Under the pieces are notes generated by a model. The model made no database searches. It was not told the DNA's origin and saw nothing but the letters and a program-made list of their open reading frames with translations. From Eubacteriales bacterium (GTDB lineage: Bacteria; Bacillota; Clostridia; Peptostreptococcales; Anaerovoracaceae), in the NCBI GenBank assembly GCA_028704515.1, contig JAQWFH010000003.1, forward strand, positions 23,265-87,264: a DNA stretch of 64,000 bases, written 5' to 3'. A program made the translations under genes and the position numbers. Position 1 is the stretch's first letter; each line of letters opens with the position of its first letter. Of this stretch, positions 1 through 9,088 are shown piece by piece.

Positions 1-180
1 TTCACATATCGGAAAAAATTCAGCATATTTTTCTCTTCCGAATGTCAGATTTACTACCATAAGGGAAAGAGCCGTTCCCTGAGCTCCTGCGAGAGCGCTG
101 ACGCTGCCGCCACCCGGAGCAGGTGCATCGGTAGATAAAAGATCTAAGAATTGTGTGACTTCCATTTGTGCTAATTTCAT
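1..180 (-). CDS. fchA: Formimidoyl-tetrahydrofolate cyclodeaminase-type protein, N-terminal part
   Basis: Only the first 60 codons lie in the window; the gene runs off the left edge. The start ATG at 180 follows a GAGGGAG ribosome binding site. Residues 20-31 read PAPGGGSVSALA, the signature near the N-terminus of the cyclodeaminase (FTCD C-terminal domain) family, which releases ammonia from 5-formimino-THF to give methenyl-THF. It lies 27 nt downstream of hutI in the same direction, which fits disposal of the formimino group produced by histidine degradation. The rest of the protein, and any glutamate formimidoyltransferase, would lie to the left. Family assignment is firm; full length cannot be judged. 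Confidence 0.85.
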   Translation of the reverse strand, partial: MKLAQMEVTQFLDLLSTDAPAPGGGSVSALAGAQGTALSLMVVNLTFGREKYAEFFPICE

Positions 181-207
181 AATTTTTTCTCCCTCTATAT
201 CTCTATA

Positions 208-1443
208 TTACACTAAAATTCCGTTCTTAATAGTCTCCAGTGCCATGTTTGAACCGAATCTATAGCATACCATTTCCATATCCGGCGCATCCCAGATAAC
301 AAAGTCCGCTTGCTTGCCCGGCTCTATGGTTCCTACCTTGTCACCCATACCGATCCCGCAAGCAGAGTTTATTGTAACGGCCGTCAGTATTTCTTCAGGT
401 CTCATCCTATATTTTAAATATCCCAAATTCATCGCAAACTGCAGACTAAGGGATGGGCATGATCCCGGGTTGAAATCCGAGGCTATTGCTACAGGAATCC
501 CCAGCTCTATCATCCTTCTTGCCGGTGCAAAGGTTTTGCCTAAATAAAAAGAAGTTGCGGGCAGCAGCATCGCCGTAGTTCCGGCTTGCTTCATCGCTGC
601 CATTCCCTTTTCTCCTATAGCGATCAAATGCTCTGCAGAAACGGCGCCCATCTTACCGGCAAGTTCCGAACCGCCGATTTCTTCTATTTCATCCGCATGA
701 ATCTTTAATTTAAAGCCAAGGTCCTTTGCTGTCTGCATATATCTTTCCGTCTGTGGAACATCAAATACACCGGTTTCACAAAATACATCGCAAAACTCCG
801 CAAGCCCTTCCTCTTTTATATGAGGAAGCACCTCATTACAAAGAAATTCTATAAATTCATCTGTTCTGCCCTTGTATTCGTCAGGTACGGCATGCGCGCC
901 CATAAATGTTGAAACAATACTCATCGGATGATCTTCGTTTAATTTTTTGGCAACCTTAAGCATCTTCACTTCATTTTCAAGATCAAGACCGTAGCCGCTC
1001 TTTATCTCACATGCCGTAATGCCGAGGCAAAGCATTTCATCCAAGAAGCCCTGAGTCTTATCGTACAGCTCTTTGAAGGAGCTCTCCCTTGTTTTTCTTA
1101 CAGTGTCGAGTATTCCTCCTCCCGCTGCGAGGATATCCAAATAGCTAGCTCCCGCGAGCTTTAACGGTATTTCATGCTGACGATATCCACCGAAAACGAG
1201 ATGTGTATGCCCCTCGACCAATCCCGGGGTAACAAGCTTTCCTTCTGCATCTATTATCATTCCTGCATTTCCACTGCCATTGGGCAGCTTTCCGTCCGAG
1301 GTTATTTCCTTTATTATCCCGTCCTCGCAAAGAATTGCGGCATTCTTTATTTTCCTGTTTTCTCCCTGCTCCTCGCCTTTATGGGGGTAGCTTCCTATCG
1401 GGGTTTGCAGAATGCCTATGTTTTTTATCAACAATTTACTCAT
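208..1443 (-). CDS. hutI: Imidazolonepropionase
   Basis: A 411-residue amidohydrolase that opens 4-imidazolone-5-propionate to N-formimino-L-glutamate, the third step of histidine degradation, in the cytoplasm. The metal-binding GHTHLVFGG motif is at about residues 78-86. Further conserved blocks are KSGYG, the KIHADE segment, and SDFNPGS near the C-terminus. Length matches the family (about 400-420). It starts 8 nt after hutU ends and is followed after 27 nt by the cyclodeaminase gene, so it belongs to the hut operon. Confidence 0.96.
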   Translation of the reverse strand: MSKLLIKNIGILQTPIGSYPHKGEEQGENRKIKNAAILCEDGIIKEITSDGKLPNGSGNAGMIIDAEGKLVTPGLVEGHTHLVFGGYRQHEIPLKLAGASYLDILAAGGGILDTVRKTRESSFKELYDKTQGFLDEMLCLGITACEIKSGYGLDLENEVKMLKVAKKLNEDHPMSIVSTFMGAHAVPDEYKGRTDEFIEFLCNEVLPHIKEEGLAEFCDVFCETGVFDVPQTERYMQTAKDLGFKLKIHADEIEEIGGSELAGKMGAVSAEHLIAIGEKGMAAMKQAGTTAMLLPATSFYLGKTFAPARRMIELGIPVAIASDFNPGSCPSLSLQFAMNLGYLKYRMRPEEILTAVTINSACGIGMGDKVGTIEPGKQADFVIWDAPDMEMVCYRFGSNMALETIKNGILV

Positions 1444-1451
1444 ATCATCAC

Positions 1452-3500
1452 CTATTTAAAAAATTCACTTACGGTAGCGTCTACGAGCTCACTATCTGCC
1501 ACATATGGTATAGTAATGTGACCTGCTCCTTTTGCAATTGCGTTGTCCGGCATGCCATAATTGACATTATATGCGACTGCTGTCTCGACTGCATTTTCAT
1601 TCCTTGCCCAGCTTCTCCTCGCTACTCCTCCAATTACATCCCACATCATCGCCGATTTTATTATGTCATCAACTCTTTGGGATCCGTCAAGCACAAGACC
1701 GAAGCCGCCGTTAATTGACTTTCCAATGCCTACGCCTCCTCCGTTATGGAGTGCGCACAGTGACATTCCTCTTGCGGCGTTTCCCGCAAAACATTGTGTA
1801 GCCATGTCAGCCATCACATTGGAGCCGTCTTTGATGTTAGCGGTCTCTCTGAAAGGCGAATCGGTTCCCGATACGTCGTGATGATCTCGGCCCAGCATTA
1901 CAGGCCCAATCTTACCCTCTCTTACAAGCTCGTTGAATTTAAGGGCGATTTTCGTCCTGCCTTCCGCATCCTGATATAGAATTCTTGCTTGCGTACCTAC
2001 TACAAGCTTGTTTTTCTTTGCGTCTCTTATCCAGGCCCAATTGTCTCTGTCCTGGAATCTTCTGTTCGGGTCTATGCAGTCCATAGCCGCCTTGTCTGTC
2101 GCATCCAAATCCTCAGGTTTGCCGGAAAGGCATACCCATCTGAACGGCCCGTAGCCGTAATCAAACAGCATCGGCCCCATTATATCCTCAACGTAGGAAG
2201 GCCATATGAAGCCATCCTTTTCATCGTATCCGTTCTTTGATATTTCCTTTACTCCGGCATCATACATTGCTTTCATAAATGAATTGCCGTAATCAAAGAA
2301 ATATGTCCCATTTTCGGTCAACCCTTTAATTGCATTAAAATGTCTATGCAAGGTTTTATCGACCTCAACGCAGAATTTATCTCTATTTTCATGAAGCATC
2401 TTCGTTCTTTCATCAAATGTCATTGCGGTCGGGCAATACCCTCCGTTATATACATTGTGACAAGAAGTTTGGTCTGACAACAGGTCTATCGTAAAATTCT
2501 TTGAAACGGCAGCCTCAAGAAGGTCGACTATATTCCCGTTATATGCTATGGAGATGCTCTCTTTCTTTTCTCTTTTTTCATCCGCAAGCGCAAATACTTC
2601 GTCGATATCATCAAATATTACATCAACCCAGCCCTGATTGAGCCTTGTTTCAATTCTGGATAAATCCACCTCTGCAAATATGCCTATCGCATTTGCGATG
2701 TTTGCGGCCTTAGGCTGAGCACCGCTCATTCCTCCCAGTCCCGAGGATACAAATACATATCCTTGGAGGTCGCCGTCTTCAGGCACGCCAAGCGTCTTGC
2801 GCCCTGCGTTAAGTATCGTGTTGAATGTTCCGTGAACTATGCCTTGCGGCCCGATATACATCCATCCGCCGGCGGTCATCTGTCCGTAGTTTGCTACACC
2901 CATCTGCTCTGCAATTTCCCAATCGTCAAGGTTGTCAAACATTCCCACCATAAGAGAATTAGTCAAAATTACTCTCGGCGCCGTAGGCTTTGACGGAAAG
3001 AGGCCTAGAGGATGCCCCGAGGATACTACGAGCGTTTGATCCTCCGTCAACTCTTCAAGGTATTTCTTTATAAGGCTGTACTGGAGCCAATTTTGGCAGG
3101 GTTGACCTGTTTCTCCGTACGTAACGAGCTCATAAGGGTATAGCGCTATTTCAAAGTCAAGGTTATTGTCTATCATTACCTGGAAAGCCTTACCTTCTAC
3201 GCATTTTCCCTTGTATTCGTTTATTGGCTTGCCGTAAATCCTTCCTTCAGGTCTATACCTATATGCGTAAATTCTTCCGTATTCCTTTAGCTCCTTCATA
3301 AACTCGGGAGCAAGGACTGCATGCAATTCCTGCGGCACATATCTTAGCGCATTTTTGAGCGCGATCTTCGCCTGTGCTTCAGTAAGGCGGAAGCCTCTGT
3401 CCGGAGCTCTCCTTATTCCCTCAATAAAGTCGGGATACTCCGGAAGGTTTACATCTAATTTAACGGTCATGGCACTTGCAATTTGCTTATTATCAAGCAT
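1452..3500 (-). CDS. hutU: Urocanate hydratase (long form)
   Basis: A 682-residue urocanase that hydrates urocanate to imidazolonepropionate using tightly bound NAD+. Family hallmarks include the YRYRPEGRIYG region, SSGHPLGLFPS, the glycine-rich SSGLGGMSGAQPKAA block that binds NAD, and the DQTSCHNVYNGGYCP segment. It is about 120 residues longer than the proteobacterial enzyme (about 557) and matches the long form found in many Firmicutes and in animals. The start ATG at 3500 has an AAGGAG site. It sits between hutH (18 nt upstream) and hutI (8 nt downstream), so cotranscription is likely. Confidence 0.97.
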   Translation of the reverse strand: MLDNKQIASAMTVKLDVNLPEYPDFIEGIRRAPDRGFRLTEAQAKIALKNALRYVPQELHAVLAPEFMKELKEYGRIYAYRYRPEGRIYGKPINEYKGKCVEGKAFQVMIDNNLDFEIALYPYELVTYGETGQPCQNWLQYSLIKKYLEELTEDQTLVVSSGHPLGLFPSKPTAPRVILTNSLMVGMFDNLDDWEIAEQMGVANYGQMTAGGWMYIGPQGIVHGTFNTILNAGRKTLGVPEDGDLQGYVFVSSGLGGMSGAQPKAANIANAIGIFAEVDLSRIETRLNQGWVDVIFDDIDEVFALADEKREKKESISIAYNGNIVDLLEAAVSKNFTIDLLSDQTSCHNVYNGGYCPTAMTFDERTKMLHENRDKFCVEVDKTLHRHFNAIKGLTENGTYFFDYGNSFMKAMYDAGVKEISKNGYDEKDGFIWPSYVEDIMGPMLFDYGYGPFRWVCLSGKPEDLDATDKAAMDCIDPNRRFQDRDNWAWIRDAKKNKLVVGTQARILYQDAEGRTKIALKFNELVREGKIGPVMLGRDHHDVSGTDSPFRETANIKDGSNVMADMATQCFAGNAARGMSLCALHNGGGVGIGKSINGGFGLVLDGSQRVDDIIKSAMMWDVIGGVARRSWARNENAVETAVAYNVNYGMPDNAIAKGAGHITIPYVADSELVDATVSEFFK

Positions 3501-3518
3501 GGCTGTTCTCCTTTTACA

Positions 3519-5051
3519 CTACATCAATTTACCAATCACTTTTTCTACAGCATCGACAATAGAATTGTCCTTTATCATTTCATCAAATTTTACGAGTTCG
3601 TTATGCATTATTATATCTTCGTCAACAGGATCTGATAATGTTCTTATATAATCGTACGCTGCCCTTGTTCCCGCCGACAATTTTTCTATATAATCATCGC
3701 GTAACCATATCGCTTGCGCCGCCGATGCGAGCTCAATTCCTATTACCTTTTGCGTATTGTCAAGAACCATGGCGGCAGTTCTTGCGGACGTCGTACCCAT
3801 CGATACGTGATCCTCCTGATTTCCTGATGACGGGATTGAATCTACGCATGCCGGATGGTCATATATTTTATTTTCGGAAACCATAGAAGCCGCCGCGTAT
3901 TGTGCAATCATAAATCCCGAGCATACTCCGCCGTGTTTTGTAAGGAACGGAGGAAGTCCCTCCGAAAGATATGGATTTATAAGCCTTTCAGCTCTTCTCT
4001 CTGAAATATTCGCGAGTTCCGAAATTGCTATCTTCAAGAAATCAAACGTCAACGCCATAGGCTGTCCGTGGAAGTTGCCTCCCGATATAACTTCGTCTTC
4101 ATCCGGGAAAATAAGCGGATTGTCTGTCACCGCATTTATTTCTGCGGAAACCTTCTTGTACGCGTATTCTATAGCATCTCTTGATGCACCATGAACCTGC
4201 GGTATACATCTGAGCGAATACGGATCCTGTACCTTCGCTGGATTTACAGGCCCTACATTTTTACTTCCGTTTAGTATATTAAGGATATTCTTAGCGGCTG
4301 TCTTCTGGCCCTCTTGACCACGGAGGTCGTGAACCTTATGGTCGAAAGCTTTTGTTATGCCGTTGAGCGCTTCCATGGTCATAGCGGCTGCAATGTCAGC
4401 AACCTTTATAAGGTTCATTGCATCGTACAAAACATTAAGCCCTATGGCCGTCATCACTTGGGTACCATTGTTGAGTGCAAGCCCTTCCTTTGCGGCAAGC
4501 TCTATTACCTTTATGCCGGCTTTGTCCATAGCTTCCTTGCTACTGATCACCTCACCCTTATACTCGGCTTTTCCTTCGCCCATCATAGTAAGTACGATGT
4601 GCGAAAGTGGTGCAAGATCTCCGGAGGAACCGAGTGAGCCCTTTTCGGGAACAATCGGGTGAACTCCTTTATTAAGCATATCTATCAGCGTATTAAGGGT
4701 TTCCGATCTTATTCCGGAGTTTCCCCTTGCAAGCGCATTACATCTTAGGAGCATAGCCGCCCTGACCACATGTGTCGGAAGAGGATTCCCCATAGCACAT
4801 GTATGGCTTATAATTAGATTTTTTTGCAATGCGGCAGTCTCTTCCTTTGAAATCAATACATTTGCAAACTGCCCAAAACCGGTAGTCAATCCGTAAATAA
4901 TATCTCCGTTTTCAAGCTTTGCTTCAATATAGTCTCTTGCCTTCTTTACAGCTGCTTTCGAGTCTTCCGTTAGCTCTACCTGTTCGTGTCCTCTACAAAC
5001 CTGAATAACCTGCTCAACCGTAAGATCTCGTCCGTTTATTTTAATCGACAT
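3519..5051 (-). CDS. hutH: Histidine ammonia-lyase
   Basis: A 510-residue lyase that removes ammonia from L-histidine to form urocanate, the first gene of the hut operon. Tyr53 in YGLTTGFG and the cofactor-forming segment GSLGSSGDLAPLSH (138-151) are visible. The residues expected to cyclise into the MIO electrophile are Ser142-Ser143-Gly144 rather than the usual Ala-Ser-Gly; the central Ser and Gly are intact. Start ATG at 5051 is preceded by GGAG at a spacing of 8. A promoter is visible upstream at 5132-5160. A related aromatic amino acid lyase is possible, but the hutU-hutI neighbours make histidine the substrate. Confidence 0.96.
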   Translation of the reverse strand: MSIKINGRDLTVEQVIQVCRGHEQVELTEDSKAAVKKARDYIEAKLENGDIIYGLTTGFGQFANVLISKEETAALQKNLIISHTCAMGNPLPTHVVRAAMLLRCNALARGNSGIRSETLNTLIDMLNKGVHPIVPEKGSLGSSGDLAPLSHIVLTMMGEGKAEYKGEVISSKEAMDKAGIKVIELAAKEGLALNNGTQVMTAIGLNVLYDAMNLIKVADIAAAMTMEALNGITKAFDHKVHDLRGQEGQKTAAKNILNILNGSKNVGPVNPAKVQDPYSLRCIPQVHGASRDAIEYAYKKVSAEINAVTDNPLIFPDEDEVISGGNFHGQPMALTFDFLKIAISELANISERRAERLINPYLSEGLPPFLTKHGGVCSGFMIAQYAAASMVSENKIYDHPACVDSIPSSGNQEDHVSMGTTSARTAAMVLDNTQKVIGIELASAAQAIWLRDDYIEKLSAGTRAAYDYIRTLSDPVDEDIIMHNELVKFDEMIKDNSIVDAVEKVIGKLM

Positions 5052-5090
5052 CCTTGTTTCTCCAATCTTGGCTTATAAATATAGATTTTT

Positions 5091-5104
5091 TGTATAAATA
5101 TACA
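5091..5104. promoter_or_regulatory. Palindrome in the hutH leader (candidate operator)
   Basis: TGTATAAATATACA is a perfect 14-bp palindrome lying between the predicted hut promoter and the hutH start. Its place just downstream of the expected transcription start suits repressor binding. No regulator gene for hut is in the window, so the role is inferred. Confidence 0.4.
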
Positions 5105-5131
5105 TTTGTTTGTACTTCCCTTAATTTTTAT

Positions 5132-5160
5132 ATTATATCAAACAAACTTTATTTTTCCAA
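5132..5160 (-). promoter_or_regulatory. Predicted hut operon promoter
   Basis: On the minus strand TTGGAA (5155-5160) and TATAAT (5132-5137) are separated by exactly 17 bp. It points into hutH, about 80 nt upstream of the start codon. It is the only well-formed sigma-A type promoter seen in this intergenic region. Confidence 0.7.
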
Positions 5161-5164
5161 CAAC

Positions 5165-5199
5165 AAAATGAGCGGGGTGACTAAATTCCCGCTCATTTT
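5165..5199 (-). terminator. Rho-independent terminator after the MBL-fold gene
   Basis: Twelve-bp perfect arms (AAAATGAGCGGG at 5165-5176, complement at 5188-5199) enclose an 11-nt loop. Read leftward, the stem is followed by TTTTGTTG. It lies downstream of the gene ending at 5281 and just upstream of the hut promoter, so it insulates the two units. Confidence 0.8.
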
Positions 5200-5280
5200 T
5201 ACGCTTTAACTCGCTATCGCTTTGCTCTGTATAAATATTAGTATCTGTATTTTCTTGCTTATGATTTATATGTTCCTAAA

Positions 5281-6159
5281 TTAAATTTTTCTCCATAGCA
5301 ATCTTGCGCCGTTCACCTCTGCCGCCGCCTTCCCCTCATCGTACAAATAGGACAAATACGAGCGAACCGTACTTCCTATCAGCACGTACTGGTTGAAGTC
5401 CATCGTCAAGCCATAGTGTTCAAATATCTTTTCAAGGACCTCTTCAAACATAAGAGGATTCTCTATAATTTTTAATATGGTTTCTATTATTTCATACACC
5501 TTTTCTCTATTAATACGAGATAATTCTGCGATGCTTTCATAAGGCTCCGCATGAGAGGGTATAAAAAGCTCACCTTTAAGTGTATCGACCAAATCCAGCG
5601 TTTGCAAATATGCACGCACATCGTAAATAAACGATAAATGATATTTCTCAATGATACTTGCTCCGAACATGCAGTCTCCCAAAAACCACACATCGTCCGG
5701 TGTCTTTATCCCTATCATATCAAAATAATGTCCGGGCAGTTCTATATATTCCATGCCGGCCACCAACTTCAGCTCTCTTATGTCCTTCGCTTTGGATTCC
5801 TTTGCCATAAGGAATTTATTTCTCAGTGAAGCGAAAGGATATCCTCCGTATAGAAAAGAAGGCTCAAGTATCGGCTTTTCTGTAAAAAGTCGTTCCGCTC
5901 CGAGAGAATATGCAGAGCAGTCCCATCTGTCAATCAGCATTTTGTTGCCGCCAATATGATCGGCATTTGAATGTGTATTGATAATCGCCGCAGCCTTCCA
6001 ACCCTTTTCTTTAAAAATTTTATCTACTTTGCGGCCGGCATCCTTGTCGTTTCCGCTGTCAATAAGATATACTTCATCATCGCTCACTCTATATATACCT
6101 ATCTTTGCAGGGCATTGTATATAGAAAGTATTCTTACCCACTTGTATCAGCTCGTACAA
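5281..6159 (-). CDS. Metallo-beta-lactamase-fold hydrolase
   Basis: A 292-residue protein of the metallo-beta-lactamase superfamily; the substrate is unknown. The metal motif at residues 63-68 is HSNADH, so the usual second histidine of HxHxDH is Asn65 while Asp67 and His68 remain. Further ligand candidates are in PGHYFD and SHAEPYES. The C-terminal 70 residues look like an added helical region. The start is a TTG at 6159 preceded by GGAAGTGA; no ATG gives a better fit. It has its own promoter (6196-6224) and terminator, so it is a single-gene unit. Confidence 0.85.
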   Translation of the reverse strand: MYELIQVGKNTFYIQCPAKIGIYRVSDDEVYLIDSGNDKDAGRKVDKIFKEKGWKAAAIINTHSNADHIGGNKMLIDRWDCSAYSLGAERLFTEKPILEPSFLYGGYPFASLRNKFLMAKESKAKDIRELKLVAGMEYIELPGHYFDMIGIKTPDDVWFLGDCMFGASIIEKYHLSFIYDVRAYLQTLDLVDTLKGELFIPSHAEPYESIAELSRINREKVYEIIETILKIIENPLMFEEVLEKIFEHYGLTMDFNQYVLIGSTVRSYLSYLYDEGKAAAEVNGARLLWRKI

Positions 6160-6195
6160 ACTCGATCACTTCCTTTCCATTTATCTTTTTATTAC

Positions 6196-6224
6196 AGTAT
6201 ACTTTAAGTCGACCGGGCCCGCAA
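6196..6224 (-). promoter_or_regulatory. Predicted promoter of the MBL-fold gene
   Basis: On the minus strand TTGCGG (6219-6224) and TATACT (6196-6201) are separated by 17 bp, about 37 nt upstream of the TTG start of the MBL-fold gene. Confidence 0.6.
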
Positions 6225-6346
6225 TAAATAAAATGTAATTTTATGCAAATAAAAAAACAAGAGTCGCATTCGTTTACTATTGGCCAACTTATTTGAGGCA
6301 TAGTATAACTGTTGCAAACCCTTGCTTTGTATATCATATTATTATT

Positions 6347-8182
6347 TTAAATGCTGCAAGCACCGTTCTCACACAAATAGCTTTTGCTCGAATAGATTGT
6401 CATCAGCCCGAGCATAGCAAAAGGACAGGTTTCTGGGAAGCCTCTCGTAGCCCCGCATATAAATTCAATCTGCTTTTTCGCAGCCTCCTCTGCCTCCGGC
6501 AATCTCGTCTGCTTTGCCAGCCTTGCAAAGAAAAACGCAGCTGCGGAATTCCCGGAAGGAACAGCACCGTCATATATTTCCTTCGGTCTGCTTATCAGCT
6601 TTTCGCCGTCCTTATCTGTTAGGAAAAAGCCCTTCGAGCCATCCGCAAATCTATTTTTTATTTCCTTAAATATAGCAACCGCCTTGTCCAAATACGCGTC
6701 ATCCACAGTCACATCGTAAAGCTCTGCCAGAGCCCAGCCGTAAAATGCGTAATCGTCCAGGTGACCGATACCGGCTGTTTCCTTGTCCATCACTCTCACA
6801 TGCATTCCACCGTCTTCAGTCACCAGATGTTTTTCTATAAACGCCGCGCCCTCTTTTGCTCTTTCTGTGTATTCGTTTTTTTCAAGAAGGCGTCCCGCCT
6901 TTGCAAATGCGGCAACGGCCATTGCATTCCATGATGCGAGCTGCTTTTCATCCTTATGCAACTTCATTCTACCTCTTCTATATTCAAGAAGCTTTTGCCT
7001 GCATCTCTCAGCCCTTTCATCGTCAAATAAAGCTTCAAAGCTGTCATTATCCAGTAAATTCAAAATGTTTTTGCCCTCAAAATTGCCTTCATTACTTATC
7101 CCGTATTGGGCACAAAAGTATACTGCATCATCTCCGAGCAAATCGTGAATTTCTCTTATCGAAAATACGTAATACTTTCCCTCCTCACCCTCACTGTCTG
7201 CATCCTGGGCTGAATAAAAGCCTCCTTCCGAGGAAGACATTTCTGATATCAGGTATTCAAGAATTGATGAGCATATATTCTTATAAAGCTCCTTTTTTGT
7301 GAGCGCGAAGGCTTCGGCGTAGCATATAGCAAGAAGTGCATTGTCGTAAAGCATCTTTTCAAAATGCGGGGCAAGCCATCTTTCATCGGTAGAATAACGG
7401 CTGAAGCCACCCCCAATATGATCGAATATTCCACCTCTATACATTTGAATAAGAGTCTTTTCAGCAACATGAAGGAACCTCTCATCGCCGGTCAAATCAT
7501 AATATCTCAGGAGCAGCATCAGATTTTGCGGTGAAGGAAACTTAGGTCTTCCTCCGAAGCCTCCGTTTTTCTTATCGAACATAGGGATAAATGCCTCCGC
7601 CGCCTGTTTAAGTACATCGGCAAACTCATCCTGCAGCTGTCCTACATATGTTCCTTGTGAGAGCGTTTCTTTCTTAAGTGCTGCCAATATCCTATGTCCT
7701 GTTTCAAGGAGAGCCTCCTTAGAATTCTTCCAAGTAAATTCTACAGCCTCCAAAATACTCAATATTCCCCTTATTCCGTATCTGTCATGCTTGGGTAGAT
7801 ACGTGGCAGCATAAAACGGAACTGCCTCCGGTGACATAATTATAGTGAGAGGCCATCCCCCGCTGCCCGTCAATCCCTGGCAAACTTTCATATATATAGA
7901 GTCTATATCCGGGCGCTCTTCCTTATCGACTTTAACGCAGACAAAACCCTCATTGAGCGCGGCTGCGACCTCCGAATCCTCAAAGGATTCATGCTCCATC
8001 ACGTGACACCAATGGCAAGTGCTGTATCCTATCGACAAGAAAACCGGCTTATCTTCAGCCTTTGCTTTTTCGAAAGCCTCATCACCCCATGGGTACCAGT
8101 CTACGGGATTATATGCGTGCTGTCGTAAATAAGGGGATTTTTCATTGATTAATCTATTGGACACAGTGTTATTATTCGTCAT
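6347..8182 (-). CDS. YyaL/DUF255-type thioredoxin-domain protein
   Basis: A 611-residue protein of the family named for B. subtilis YyaL and mammalian SSP411. The N-terminal 160 residues form a thioredoxin-like DUF255 domain with the STCHWCHVM motif (a CxxC pair). The rest resembles an alpha/alpha six-barrel of the glycosidase/N-acylglucosamine epimerase type. The C-terminus ENGACSI is typical, so the protein looks complete although slightly shorter than many members (about 650-690). The biochemical function of the family is not established. Start ATG at 8182 has an AAAGGTGAT site. Confidence 0.9.
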   Translation of the reverse strand: MTNNNTVSNRLINEKSPYLRQHAYNPVDWYPWGDEAFEKAKAEDKPVFLSIGYSTCHWCHVMEHESFEDSEVAAALNEGFVCVKVDKEERPDIDSIYMKVCQGLTGSGGWPLTIIMSPEAVPFYAATYLPKHDRYGIRGILSILEAVEFTWKNSKEALLETGHRILAALKKETLSQGTYVGQLQDEFADVLKQAAEAFIPMFDKKNGGFGGRPKFPSPQNLMLLLRYYDLTGDERFLHVAEKTLIQMYRGGIFDHIGGGFSRYSTDERWLAPHFEKMLYDNALLAICYAEAFALTKKELYKNICSSILEYLISEMSSSEGGFYSAQDADSEGEEGKYYVFSIREIHDLLGDDAVYFCAQYGISNEGNFEGKNILNLLDNDSFEALFDDERAERCRQKLLEYRRGRMKLHKDEKQLASWNAMAVAAFAKAGRLLEKNEYTERAKEGAAFIEKHLVTEDGGMHVRVMDKETAGIGHLDDYAFYGWALAELYDVTVDDAYLDKAVAIFKEIKNRFADGSKGFFLTDKDGEKLISRPKEIYDGAVPSGNSAAAFFFARLAKQTRLPEAEEAAKKQIEFICGATRGFPETCPFAMLGLMTIYSSKSYLCENGACSI

Positions 8183-8351
8183 ATTATCACCTTTCTCGTA
8201 TCATATCTCCGATTATATTGGGTTTCTTTTATAATACCCAAAATTTAAGGATACTACTATTAAAAGTAATATCCTTGAGTAATTTTATTAATTTACTTGC
8301 TTGTGTATTATTGTTGTCAATCTACTCACCGATTAAAGTGTGCCTTTTGCT

Positions 8352-8714
8352 CTATTTGGGGAAAACCCTCAATTGTACAGATACTCCATTTGGATCGTAA
8401 ACGTAGAAATAACGAGTTTTGTCCCCGGGATCCTGAATTGGGGAAGGATTAAGACCCTTGTCCACTGCAAGTTTGTGCATTTCATCAAGCTTATCCGTTT
8501 CAAAGCAGATGAACATGCCTTTTCCTTTAAACCTCACGCCTTCCGGCATATAGATCAGTTCAATCTCCGTTTCTCCGCTTCCATTTGTCAGAAAAGCAAT
8601 TTCTCCCTGGCCTGCCTTAGAACGGCGAGAAATAGTTAGTTCTGTAATCGTTTTATAAAATTCGATAGATTCGTCCATGTTGCTGACCCTTAATGATACG
8701 TGCTTAATATGCAT
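8352..8714 (-). CDS. VOC family protein (glyoxalase I-like)
   Basis: A 120-residue single-domain vicinal-oxygen-chelate protein. It begins MHIKHVSLRVSNMDESIEFY and ends FYVYDPNGVSVQLRVFPK, the two beta-alpha-beta ends with the expected metal-ligand positions (His5 and a glutamate in the IELIYMPEG strand). This is the fold of lactoylglutathione lyase, but glutathione is not expected in most anaerobic Firmicutes, so detoxification of methylglyoxal is only one possibility. Start ATG at 8714 has an AAGGAGAG site. A 15-nt gap separates it from the upstream GIY-YIG gene. Confidence 0.85.
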   Translation of the reverse strand: MHIKHVSLRVSNMDESIEFYKTITELTISRRSKAGQGEIAFLTNGSGETEIELIYMPEGVRFKGKGMFICFETDKLDEMHKLAVDKGLNPSPIQDPGDKTRYFYVYDPNGVSVQLRVFPK

Positions 8715-8729
8715 AATTTCTCTCCTTTT

Positions 8730-8996
8730 TTATATATGATTTTTGCTAAGTAATAATTTCTCATTATGCTTGAGCCTCTTGAGAGCCGCCTCGCGTTTCA
8801 ATGCCTCGCTTTTGGTCGGGAAGCATTCGCTGTAAAGCAATTTCACCGGCAGACGGGAGCGAGTATATTTTGCTCCGATCCCCTTATTGTGTACTGCGGT
8901 TCGGCGCTCGGGATCCGTCGTATAACCGCTATAAATGCTTCCGTCGCCGCAGAGTAGCATATATGCGTAATGTCCTTTAGTTTCTTCTTTTTTCAT
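8730..8996 (-). CDS. GIY-YIG nuclease family protein (YhbQ type)
   Basis: An 88-residue protein that is essentially one GIY-YIG domain. YAYMLLCGDGSIYSGYTT holds the GIY/YIG tyrosines, and EALKREAALKRLKHNEKL holds the conserved glutamate helix. Length fits the UPF0213/YhbQ family, whose members have been linked to DNA nicking or repair without a settled role. It probably shares a transcript with the VOC gene. The ribosome binding site is weak. Confidence 0.9.
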   Translation of the reverse strand: MKKEETKGHYAYMLLCGDGSIYSGYTTDPERRTAVHNKGIGAKYTRSRLPVKLLYSECFPTKSEALKREAALKRLKHNEKLLLSKNHI

Positions 8997-9088
8997 TTGG
9001 TGTTTCCCTTGCTTTCCTTTTGGCTCCTTGTAAATCCTCTGATATGGTTACGAAAGCCTTTAATATTTAGTTAGGAATCGTATATTTT

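Noticed and set aside
5052..5131. T-box or other riboswitch in the hutH leader
   Set aside because: The leader is short (about 70-80 nt) and shows only a 14-bp palindrome; no T-box or known riboswitch core was seen.
8218..8400. A 60-codon hydrophobic frame in the gap between the YyaL and VOC genes
   Set aside because: AT-rich intergenic sequence with no ribosome binding site; it runs into the VOC gene on the opposite strand.
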